Assembly (NCBI RefSeq): GCF_014762705.1
Contig: NZ_JABURL010000097.1
Span: 1-64,000 of the forward strand
Source: Cyclobacterium sp.
GTDB lineage: Bacteria > Bacteroidota > Bacteroidia > Cytophagales > Cyclobacteriaceae
Direction of reading: 5' to 3'
DNA length: 64,000 bases
Positions 38,572-46,739 of this stretch are shown here, in pieces (positions within the stretch are counted from its first letter, which is position 1; each line of letters starts with the position of its first letter). The notes beneath the pieces are model-generated. The model had not been told where the DNA came from. It worked only from the letters and a program-made list of their open reading frames with translations, and did no database searches. The position numbers and the translations under genes are program-made.

Positions 38572-40539
38572 CTATTCATAAGTAAAATCTAATTTTTCCA
38601 GGCCGGATTGGATATCTTTATTTTGCATAAAATGATTCCAAAGTAAACCTGTCCGGTAATTTTCAATCATTATTACAATAGGCCCCTGATCAATGGCCAG
38701 GTAATCCCTTGCAAACCATTGCTTGGTTAGGTCAAATGCATCCAAAAAACCCATTTCTCCCCAAAGTCTGTCCCCTAGCTGATAATAGAAATATTCCAGG
38801 GCTTCCATGGATTCTCTGGGTGTATAAGGCATAGAAGATAAGGCTGCCGTAGGAGTGATCACACCCAGGTCCCGGGTAGGTGAATGCGCTGCATACCCTC
38901 CTGGATTATCACTTGCAGTCAATCCCCAGGATTCGGCTCCGTAACCCACAAAGGATTGAGGATTTTGGATACAATGCGCCCTATTGATCAGGCTATGCAT
39001 CCGGTTCTGCTCCCAATAATCTGCATACCTGTCAGCCAGATTCCTGGGATCCAGCCCCAAAAAAGAATAGTGGGCAAAAAACAGTGGACCTCCCCTTTCC
39101 TGTCCAAGGGGAAGGATGAAACCATTGTAAGACTGCCCATTTTGGATGGCTCCATTTCTGGCCCAACCTTCATGATAAACTTCAGCCTCAATGGGATGGG
39201 TGGGAGAAGCCGCTGCTAAAATATATACGATCAAAGCTTCGTTGTAACCAGAAACGGGCAGATTCATGGCCCATTCCTGATCAGGTGACCAATGCCAGAA
39301 TAACCGGTTCTGACCTCCTCTGGTGTACCAATCCCATTCAACCTCCTCCCAAAGTTGGGTAATTTGATCCTGTAGCAACTTTTCTTCACTCCTGCTGCCA
39401 TCAAGGTAACTGCTAATGGTTAAAAGCCCTTGCATCAATAAAGCCGTTTCTACCAAATCCCCTCCATTGTCCAGTGTGCTGAAAGGAATGGTTTTTCCTG
39501 TATTACCATTCATCCAATGGGGCCAGACACCATGAAAACGATCTGCTCCCTGAAGAAAATCAAGTATTCTTGACAACCTGCTCAGTCCTTGTTCCCTACT
39601 GATAAAGCCCCTTTCCATTCCTACCACAAGGGCCATGATGCCGAATCCGGAACCACCAGTGGTAACCAGGTCACCGGAGCTACTTCTTTCCCTTGCCATG
39701 CCACTTACCGGATGCGCAAAATCCCAGAAATACCTAAAGGTCTGAGATTGAACTTTATCCAACAGCGTATTTTCATCCAACAAGGGAAATTTTGGTTCAG
39801 CTGCCGTATCAGTATAAAAAGTGAGTTCAAATCCTTCCACATCAATCTCAGTGTCCGGATGCTGATCTTCAGACAGGGTAAAGGTAAATTGTCTCAAGTC
39901 TTTCAAGGGTTCCTGGGACCGGATTTGGTAATGAAGAGAATCTTTGACATGGATTACCTGTACAGGGAGCTGTCCCTCTTCCTTTTCATCAAGTTGAATG
40001 TTTTCTTGCTTCAAAACTACTTTACCGGAAAAATGCAGGTCAAGTTGAAAATCAAGTGCTGCCCCAACCCAATTCCTGCCACCAAGATGATCTGCACCCT
40101 GTAGGACAAATGACTGTACCGAAACTGCACCAAAAAGAGTGGTAAATACAAGCTCCCCGCCTGCATATACTTGTCCATTCTCACCGGTTAATCCCGAATG
40201 AATTTCCAGCTTGTAGGTAGTTCCCGGTTTAAGCAATCCTACCGGAAGCAGCCTGATGGTCTGCGATTCGTCCAGAAAATTGGTATTGAAAGGGACTTCC
40301 TCTCCGGAATCCATATCCGTTAATAGCAGGTTTTTGGAAACGGAATTTAAAGACAGGGGGAAATTAAAATATAAATGAATGGCCTGATCAACGGGGATAC
40401 CGGTCAAGGGTTCTATTCCTTGAATTTCCATTTCACCAATGGTTATCTTGGTCAATTCCAAAACCGGAAAGGCCTTCTCTTCCGGTTGGCAAGACCAAAA
40501 GATTAATGAAGATAAAAGTAAGAGAACCCAATATTTCAT
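38572..40539 (-). CDS. GH144-type glucanase lipoprotein with N-terminal Ig-like domains
   Basis: 655 residues. The lipobox is IFWSC (Cys17). Residues about 25-250 form Ig-like modules (first with GIPVDQAIHLYFNFPLSL, Big_5-like). The catalytic toroid follows from about 265: SQTFRYFWDFAHPVSGMARER, VTTGGSGFGIMALVVGMERG, GDLVETALLMQGLL, FWHWSPDQEW, YLAIDQGPIVIMIENYRTG. The domain is clearly homologous to the downstream paralog, but the accessory part differs. It has its own leader element (40551-40598) downstream of the SusCD-LamG terminator, so it heads a separate transcript within the PUL. Confidence 0.88.
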   Translation of the reverse strand: MKYWVLLLLSSLIFWSCQPEEKAFPVLELTKITIGEMEIQGIEPLTGIPVDQAIHLYFNFPLSLNSVSKNLLLTDMDSGEEVPFNTNFLDESQTIRLLPVGLLKPGTTYKLEIHSGLTGENGQVYAGGELVFTTLFGAVSVQSFVLQGADHLGGRNWVGAALDFQLDLHFSGKVVLKQENIQLDEKEEGQLPVQVIHVKDSLHYQIRSQEPLKDLRQFTFTLSEDQHPDTEIDVEGFELTFYTDTAAEPKFPLLDENTLLDKVQSQTFRYFWDFAHPVSGMARERSSSGDLVTTGGSGFGIMALVVGMERGFISREQGLSRLSRILDFLQGADRFHGVWPHWMNGNTGKTIPFSTLDNGGDLVETALLMQGLLTISSYLDGSRSEEKLLQDQITQLWEEVEWDWYTRGGQNRLFWHWSPDQEWAMNLPVSGYNEALIVYILAAASPTHPIEAEVYHEGWARNGAIQNGQSYNGFILPLGQERGGPLFFAHYSFLGLDPRNLADRYADYWEQNRMHSLINRAHCIQNPQSFVGYGAESWGLTASDNPGGYAAHSPTRDLGVITPTAALSSMPYTPRESMEALEYFYYQLGDRLWGEMGFLDAFDLTKQWFARDYLAIDQGPIVIMIENYRTGLLWNHFMQNKDIQSGLEKLDFTYE

Positions 40540-40550
40540 CTTTTTATAAT

Positions 40551-40598
40551 TGTTTCTTAGAGGTCATATGGAATCTCGCATACTTAATGATCATTCCA
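40551..40598 (-). promoter_or_regulatory. Leader element upstream of the GH144 gene pair
   Basis: Read on the minus strand, this stretch (TTAAGTATGCGAGATTCCAT, then ATGACC and TAAGAAACAA) matches copy B at 36842-36889 at roughly 40 of 48 positions. It lies 12-60 bases before the ATG at 40539 and after the PUL terminator, so it probably carries the promoter or operator of the GH144 pair. Confidence 0.55.
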
Positions 40599-40633
40599 TT
40601 GAGTGAGCTTCCTTTCAGGTTCAAATCTTGGAG

Positions 40634-40666
40634 AAAAAAACAGCAGAAGGAATTCCTTCTGCTGTT
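40634..40666 (-). terminator. Strong terminator of the SusC-SusD-LamG transcript
   Basis: A perfect 28-base palindrome (40639-40666; arm AACAGCAGAAGGAA) lies 20 bases past the LamG gene stop and is followed on the minus strand by a U7 tract (A7 at 40634-40640). It separates the SusCD operon from the GH144 pair. Confidence 0.92.
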
Positions 40667-40686
40667 CAACATTTGCATTAATTATT

Positions 40687-41772
40687 TCAATTTGCCTCTT
40701 CCATCATTATGGATTGTATTTCAGACTGACTGATAACCCGGTTAAAAATCCTTAATTCATCCAATTGACTTGAGGTAGACAAATGGCCCCAACCGGCAAA
40801 CCGCGGTGCGCCTGAGGCTACCGAAAGGATATCACAACCAGACCAGTCTATTCCCGGAAAGCTCCCCTGGCTGACCACTTCCCCATTGATATAAACGATA
40901 CATTGGTCAGAGGAAATGGTAAAGGCTATGTGATTCCAGGCATCTGAAGACGGATCAATATCTGCCGCTGCTCCTCCATCAAACCAGTTTTCACCCGACC
41001 CATTGCCTACATTCAATTTAAAACGCTGCATTCCTCCTGCATTTTCCCTGAAAAGCCTGAATCCGGAAGTCCGGTTATTCATGGCGGTTGGGTTGGCTTC
41101 GTCTGGAGGCCCCATCACCAAAAGGCCAGCACGGTCGGCCGTACCATTCAATTTGTACCAAAAAACCGCACTGAATTCTTCAGAATGAAGATTTTCCGCC
41201 TCATAAGTCAGATATGCATCCGGACTACCGGAGTAGGCCCTTCCAGAAATACCATCTGTAAATCCAGGTGATCCGGATACATTGGCATTCTGGATCTGAA
41301 CCAATTCAGTATAATCACCATCAAATGGTAAATAAAATACCTCGTCTTCATAAATGGGTTGGTAAGGCTCGATTTTTTCAAATACCACCGAAGTATTGGT
41401 TTCCTTCCCGGAAAGGTCCATGGCAATGACATCCAACTGGTGTTCTCCATTTGTCAGGTTATCGTATTCAAAGGAACCCAGAAATCGCCTGTAATCTTTG
41501 AAGTCCTCAAACCTGGCAATCTCCTGTCCATCCAGTTCAACCGCCACCCATTCGATTTCAATATCGTCTACAACCTCAAGGTCGATCTCTATGGAAGTAA
41601 CATCTTCTGTAACCCGAATCTGGGTACCATCCGTTGGATAGTTCAAAGTAATTTCGGGAGATTCACTGTCTGCTCCCGGTTCAACAAATTCAATATCGTC
41701 AATATAGCCATCTGTACAGGCAGTGAGGCAAAAGGCCACAATTACCAGCAGGCTGATCCATTTATTTAACAT
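40687..41772 (-). CDS. LamG/concanavalin-like lipoprotein, probable surface glycan-binding protein
   Basis: 361 residues from the ATG at 41772, chosen because it gives a lipoprotein signal (MLNKWISLLVIVAFCLTAC, lipobox LTAC). A longer open frame into the SusD gene is spurious. An Ig-like domain (about residues 40-135) is followed by a LamG/jelly-roll domain (LPFDGDYTE, SAVFWYKLNGTADRAG, WNHIAFTISSDQCIVYINGEVV, SSQLDELRIFNRVIS). Located third after SusC and SusD, it is the position of a surface glycan-binding protein. Ligand presumably matches the PUL substrate. Confidence 0.87.
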   Translation of the reverse strand: MLNKWISLLVIVAFCLTACTDGYIDDIEFVEPGADSESPEITLNYPTDGTQIRVTEDVTSIEIDLEVVDDIEIEWVAVELDGQEIARFEDFKDYRRFLGSFEYDNLTNGEHQLDVIAMDLSGKETNTSVVFEKIEPYQPIYEDEVFYLPFDGDYTELVQIQNANVSGSPGFTDGISGRAYSGSPDAYLTYEAENLHSEEFSAVFWYKLNGTADRAGLLVMGPPDEANPTAMNNRTSGFRLFRENAGGMQRFKLNVGNGSGENWFDGGAAADIDPSSDAWNHIAFTISSDQCIVYINGEVVSQGSFPGIDWSGCDILSVASGAPRFAGWGHLSTSSQLDELRIFNRVISQSEIQSIMMEEAN

Positions 41773-41797
41773 CTTGGAATATATTTTATGTTTCAAA

Positions 41798-43348
41798 TCA
41801 TTCTTCGTTTGCTGCCTCGCGTATTTGAGGTAGGATGTCTTGTTGCTCCAGCGGGTAAGGCAGAAACCTATCTCCTTCGCTAAAGGTCCTGCCGCCATAA
41901 TTCAGTTCTGAAGTGCGGTCATACCTGATCAGGTCAAAATACCTTATCCCCCATTCCATGGCAAATTCGGCATATTTTTCATCCAATACGGCATCCAGAT
42001 CCACGGAGGAAAGGTTATTCAACCCAGCCCTGGCCCTTACCAGATTTACAGCTTCTTCTGCTGACAAGACCTGACTACTGGCTCCATTGACCAGAGCTTC
42101 TGCATGCAAAAGCAGTATTTCAGCATACCGGATACAGGTGAAATTCTTGTTTTCCCCATAAGTAAACCTTCCGGGGGTCAACTGAGTGGAAGGAAGGTAA
42201 TGCTTACCGCTCAGGAATTGATACCGGGGGTGATTGTTAAACACATCTCCGTCGGGACTTACATTGGAAACCCAATCCGGTAAATTTTCATAGGCGGCAT
42301 CAGATTGAATTTCAGCTATTCCGTCTGGGGTAAATAATACAGAAGTGGTAAGACGCTCCTGTTCATTTCTGTCCAGCATAAACTTAACGTATTTATTGGA
42401 GGGTTCGAAAAACCCCCAACCTCCCCCTGCTCCAGAAACGGCAGGTGTCCAGCTGGCGGGGCCGAAAAAATCCCAGAGGTAGCGGGTACGTGTTCCGCTG
42501 GCCTGACCAAAATCAGAATATTGCAACTCCAGCAAATTTTCATCATTCAGCTTTCCGGAAATTTTAAAAAGCTGATAAAAATCCGGTTCCAGGGTAAATA
42601 AGTCACTCCCGATGATTTCCTCCGTAGCAGCTACCACTGCAGTGTGGTTGTTCAGCTCCATATTGGCCCTGGCCTTAACGGCCAATGCTGTGTAGCGGGT
42701 CACCCCTCCCCTTACCTCAGACCTTTGGTTGGGACGAACACTTGGTAAATCCGGGATAGCCGCATCCATTTCCATGGAAATGTGTTGCATTACGGTTTGA
42801 AAATCGGACAACTCCACATTAAACAAATGGCTTGGCTCGGACGCATTGGGTATAAGCACTGATCCCCAGAGTTTGGCCAGATACATCAATTCAAAAGCTC
42901 TCATGACCCTGATTTCTGCAATGTATTGCCTCGCATTGGCTTCATTGGCACCGGCCTCCCTGTACTTTTCGATTTCTTCCATGGCACCATGCCAGTACAG
43001 AAGATCAGAATACAAATTGAGCCAGGTGGAATTGTACATCCAAAAATTCCTGTCATACCGAAACTCGTCCGTTTCTGTTAGGGGAAACTGATCCCCAGCC
43101 GCATTAACGTCATCGCCCCGAACACTTATTAAGGGAAAAGTTTCCCATTGCAAACTATACAATTCGCCATAAGCGCCGTACAAAAGCAAAACCATGTTTT
43201 CAGATTGAGAATAATCTGTATCTTCAGCAATGAACTCATTTTCCAATGGCTCATCCAGCACATCAGTACAAGCCGGTCCCATGAGGATTGCTGAAAAGAC
43301 CAGAAACAGCACGAAAATATATTTATAGGTATTCATCTTCATCTTCAT
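41798..43348 (-). CDS. SusD/RagB family nutrient-binding outer-membrane lipoprotein
   Basis: 516 residues. The lipoprotein signal ends at MGPAC (Cys27). The helical TPR-like core begins FQTVMQHISMEMDAAIPDLP. The C-terminal landmarks are the conserved CIRYAEILLLHAEALVNG, the VNLVRARAGL region, EFAMEWGIRYFDLIRYDR and FLPYPLEQQDI. It caps the partner SusC barrel and delivers glycan fragments. The stop is 25 bases before the LamG lipoprotein ATG, and it starts immediately after the SusC stop. ATG choice among residues 1, 3 and 5 is uncertain. Confidence 0.95.
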   Translation of the reverse strand: MKMKMNTYKYIFVLFLVFSAILMGPACTDVLDEPLENEFIAEDTDYSQSENMVLLLYGAYGELYSLQWETFPLISVRGDDVNAAGDQFPLTETDEFRYDRNFWMYNSTWLNLYSDLLYWHGAMEEIEKYREAGANEANARQYIAEIRVMRAFELMYLAKLWGSVLIPNASEPSHLFNVELSDFQTVMQHISMEMDAAIPDLPSVRPNQRSEVRGGVTRYTALAVKARANMELNNHTAVVAATEEIIGSDLFTLEPDFYQLFKISGKLNDENLLELQYSDFGQASGTRTRYLWDFFGPASWTPAVSGAGGGWGFFEPSNKYVKFMLDRNEQERLTTSVLFTPDGIAEIQSDAAYENLPDWVSNVSPDGDVFNNHPRYQFLSGKHYLPSTQLTPGRFTYGENKNFTCIRYAEILLLHAEALVNGASSQVLSAEEAVNLVRARAGLNNLSSVDLDAVLDEKYAEFAMEWGIRYFDLIRYDRTSELNYGGRTFSEGDRFLPYPLEQQDILPQIREAANEE

Positions 43349-46300
43349 TTAAAGTTTAATATTCAGACCAACGGTATAGATGGCCGGGATAGGGTATACC
43401 TGCCGGTCAATACCATTTGCCACTTCGGGATTAAAACCGTTGTAATTAAACATCGTTAAGGGCCGCTCTGCAGTAAGGGTGAATCTGGTCTCAGGCATTG
43501 TAGTACCGAAAACCTCTTTATCCGCAAGGGTATAGGAAAGCCGTACATTTTGAATCCTGAAATAGGAACCGTCTTCCACAAAATAATTGCTCAGATTTTG
43601 GTTCCAGCCCTTTCGCAAGCCTGCGGCTGAGGGGTAGCGATTGGATGTACCCTCGCCTCTCCAGAGGTTATTGGCAAGTTCGGCATCCAAATTGGTATCA
43701 TTGGTGAAAATGATTTCTCCCCGTTTCCGGTTTAGGATTTTATAGCCGGATTGCCCTTGAAAGAGGGCTGAAAAATCCAGGTTTCTATAACGGAACCCGG
43801 CATTAAAACCATAAGTCAGACTGGGCAAAAAAGATCCCAGTACCACCCGGTCCTGGTCATTGACTATACCGTCCTCGTTTTGATCCCTGAAAATCAAATC
43901 GCCAGGCTGCAGGTTATTGTCGTTGATAAATTCCTGCGTGTAACCGTAGGAATTTATTTGTTCCTGAGATTGAAAGACCCCATCCGTCTCATATCCGAAG
44001 AAAGCCTGGTAGGGTTGACCAATAATGGACCTTTGTCTGAACTCTGCTGAGCCTGCATCCAGGCCTTCTGCCCCGCCCAATCCCAGAACGATGTTTTTAA
44101 GCGTTCCAAAATTCCCACCAAAATAATAGGAGAAATTGGTAGTCAGGTTATCCTCCCAATTGGCCGCCACTTCCAGGCCCTGATTCCGGATTTCACCCAC
44201 ACTTCTCCTTTCGCTGGCACGGATTACCGGAGGGATAATGCTCACCGCAAGGTTTCGTGTATCTCTGATAAAATAGTCCGCTTCTATAGAAAGTCTTTCC
44301 CTGAACATACGGGCATTCAGACCAAAATTTCTTTCTACCGTTGTTTCCCACTGCTCTATCAAATCAAAGGTTGGATCCAACCGCCGACCAATGACCAATA
44401 CTCCATCAATGGCAGCATTATTTTCCACCAGAACCGGGGCGCCTACGGATGGGCTGATACCATCATTACCCAATTCACCCCATGATCCGCGAAGTTTTAA
44501 GAAATTAATCGCATCTACATTAAAGAAGGCTTCTTCTGTAAGCACCCATCCTGCACCAATAGTGGCAAAATTACCCCATTTGTTTTGGAATTTATTGTTT
44601 CCATCGCGCCGGAAAGTACCATACAAGAGATAGCGGTCATCGTAATTATAGGCCACACGGGAAAAGTAAGACTGAAAAAACAAACGTGATCCTCCATCAC
44701 CAATACCATTGAGGTCAAAATCAGTCGCATTATTCAGGTACCAGAACTGTTCCTGGTCCCTGTCCGGATTGGGATTGATATTTTCCCCCCTGGCAAACAA
44801 AGCTTCATTGGTTTCGCTCCTGTAGGATTGTCCCAAAACGACCGTCAGGTTATGCCCGTCAAAATTGTTTTGGTAAGTAAGGAAATTATCCCAAATCTGA
44901 TCATAACGGTTGAAGGTTCTCCTGTTGATGGACGATTGCCGCTCAGTTACCCCATCGTTATAGGCAAAGCCAACGTTTCTGCTGGTTACGGTTTCCAGGT
45001 TGTAATTATAAGAAGTCTTGAAGGTCAGGTTATTGGGAATAATTTCCAACTCAGCATAAAAGTTACCCAGAATTTTCGCAATCTTGTTTTTGTTGTCAGA
45101 ATATAAAAGGCTGTAAAAGGGATTTTGATTGCCCCTATATCCGATTTGCTGGGCATTAGAGAGTTGATAGGGCTGGGCATTTTCGTTTTGCTCATCATAC
45201 ACCGGAATGATGGGTACCGCAAAATAAGATCTGAACCAAGCCCCATTGTCCCCATTGTACTGCTCTCCTGTACTGACATTCAGGTTACCACCTACACTGA
45301 TCCAATCCTTAAGATCAGCATCCAATTTTACCCTGAAGTTCATCCGCTTATAGCTGTTACGGGTATCTTTCATCAGGCCCTGCTGGTCGAAATAACTACC
45401 TCCCACGGAGTATCGGGTCCTTTCACTCCCTCCATTGATAGAAAGGGTGTGGTTTTGAATGGTAGCTGGCTGCATCATTTCAGCATACCAATCTGTATTC
45501 ACATCCGGCAAACTGGGATCAATGCGGCTTCTTCCATACCGCTGAATGGCATTTTGAACAAAAGCAATATCCGGGGCAGATCCTGTCTCGTTGATGTACC
45601 CGACAAACTGTTGGGTATTGGCCATTTTTAAAATATTTTGCGGGTTTTGAATCCCATAATAACCATCATAGACAATTTCCGGCTCCTGATTGTAGCTGCC
45701 GGACTTGGTTTCTATGACCACTACACCGTTTGCAGCCCTTACCCCGTAAATGGCAGATGCGGATGCATCTTTTAAGACGGATATGGTTTCAATATCGTTT
45801 GGATTGAGAAAATCAATATTATCGAAAAACATGCCATCTACCACATAAAGGGGAGCTGCTCCACCTTCGAAAGAACCAACACCTCTCACACGGACGGTAG
45901 GAGAAGCACCGGGGGCCCCGTTGCTGACGATTTGTACCCCGGCCACACGGCCCTGAAGCGCTTGCATGGCTTGAGAATTAGGCGTTTTGATGATATCATC
46001 AGATTTTACAGTGGTAATGGCAGAAGTAAGGTCCTTTTCCCTTTGGGTACCGTACCCAACTACCACAACCTCCTCGAGATTTTGCGAGTCTTCAGAAAAC
46101 ACCACATTAATTTGGCTCCGGCCATTGACATTCACTTCCTGGGTTTCAAAACCTATAAAAGAAAAAACCAGTGTCGCCTCGGAGGAGCTGACCGTTAATT
46201 CATAATTACCGTCCATGTCGGATACGGTTCCGTTGCTGGTGTTTTTTTCGAGAATATTCACTCCCGGAACCGATTCTCCTGTAGGATCAGTAATATTTCC

Positions 46301-46438
46301 AGATACAGAAATTTGTTGGGCGAAGGCACTTGAGCCAGCCAGGCTTATCATCCACAGAAAAAAGCCCAGGCTCCATCCCAATTTTGTTGGAATTTTGGGT
46401 TTAAAATATCCCTTGCTGTAAGTAAAAGGAATTTTCAT
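43349..46438 (-). CDS. SusC/RagA family TonB-dependent transporter
   Basis: 1029 residues. A signal peptide ending SSAFAQQ is followed by a carboxypeptidase-like domain (ISVSGNITDPTGESVPGVNI), the TonB box LEEVVVVGYGTQ, and the plug (TPNSQAMQALQGRVAGVQIV, TVRVRGVGSFEGGAAPLYVV, IETISVLKDASASAIYGVRA ANGVVVIETK). The remainder is the beta barrel with the C-terminal aromatic-type strand AIYTVGLNIKL. With SusD it imports oligosaccharides across the outer membrane. It has a 300-base leader to the regulator gene and heads the main PUL transcript. Confidence 0.96.
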   Translation of the reverse strand: MKIPFTYSKGYFKPKIPTKLGWSLGFFLWMISLAGSSAFAQQISVSGNITDPTGESVPGVNILEKNTSNGTVSDMDGNYELTVSSSEATLVFSFIGFETQEVNVNGRSQINVVFSEDSQNLEEVVVVGYGTQREKDLTSAITTVKSDDIIKTPNSQAMQALQGRVAGVQIVSNGAPGASPTVRVRGVGSFEGGAAPLYVVDGMFFDNIDFLNPNDIETISVLKDASASAIYGVRAANGVVVIETKSGSYNQEPEIVYDGYYGIQNPQNILKMANTQQFVGYINETGSAPDIAFVQNAIQRYGRSRIDPSLPDVNTDWYAEMMQPATIQNHTLSINGGSERTRYSVGGSYFDQQGLMKDTRNSYKRMNFRVKLDADLKDWISVGGNLNVSTGEQYNGDNGAWFRSYFAVPIIPVYDEQNENAQPYQLSNAQQIGYRGNQNPFYSLLYSDNKNKIAKILGNFYAELEIIPNNLTFKTSYNYNLETVTSRNVGFAYNDGVTERQSSINRRTFNRYDQIWDNFLTYQNNFDGHNLTVVLGQSYRSETNEALFARGENINPNPDRDQEQFWYLNNATDFDLNGIGDGGSRLFFQSYFSRVAYNYDDRYLLYGTFRRDGNNKFQNKWGNFATIGAGWVLTEEAFFNVDAINFLKLRGSWGELGNDGISPSVGAPVLVENNAAIDGVLVIGRRLDPTFDLIEQWETTVERNFGLNARMFRERLSIEADYFIRDTRNLAVSIIPPVIRASERRSVGEIRNQGLEVAANWEDNLTTNFSYYFGGNFGTLKNIVLGLGGAEGLDAGSAEFRQRSIIGQPYQAFFGYETDGVFQSQEQINSYGYTQEFINDNNLQPGDLIFRDQNEDGIVNDQDRVVLGSFLPSLTYGFNAGFRYRNLDFSALFQGQSGYKILNRKRGEIIFTNDTNLDAELANNLWRGEGTSNRYPSAAGLRKGWNQNLSNYFVEDGSYFRIQNVRLSYTLADKEVFGTTMPETRFTLTAERPLTMFNYNGFNPEVANGIDRQVYPIPAIYTVGLNIKL

Positions 46439-46739
46439 ACATCAGTTAAGTTAGGTAGTAATTAATAATTTAATCGGAAATCTGACTATTGGTATTTCCT
46501 CCGAAAAGGTAATCTAAAGACTTAAAAACATCTGAATCCCACTAAAAAATATTGGAAATGCTGTCCTCAAAAATGGGAAAAATTAACCGTTATTTTCCAG
46601 ATTAATAACATAAGAATCATTGTTAATTTGATTTAAACAGGATTTTTAAAAATAAATATCCAATGTACTTATCAAACTTTTATATACCTACCCAAATGGG
46701 TGTCAAAAAATTTTATTCGAAATATTCTAATTAAAAATA
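46439..46739. other. Leader region between the regulator gene and SusC
   Basis: 301 AT-rich bases upstream of SusC on the minus strand. No ORF is supported. Minus-strand TTACCTTTT near 46510 weakly resembles a -7 box. A small dyad ACCCAAATGGGT is seen at about 46691-46702. This is the likely place for binding by the neighbouring regulator, but no operator is obvious. Confidence 0.4.
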
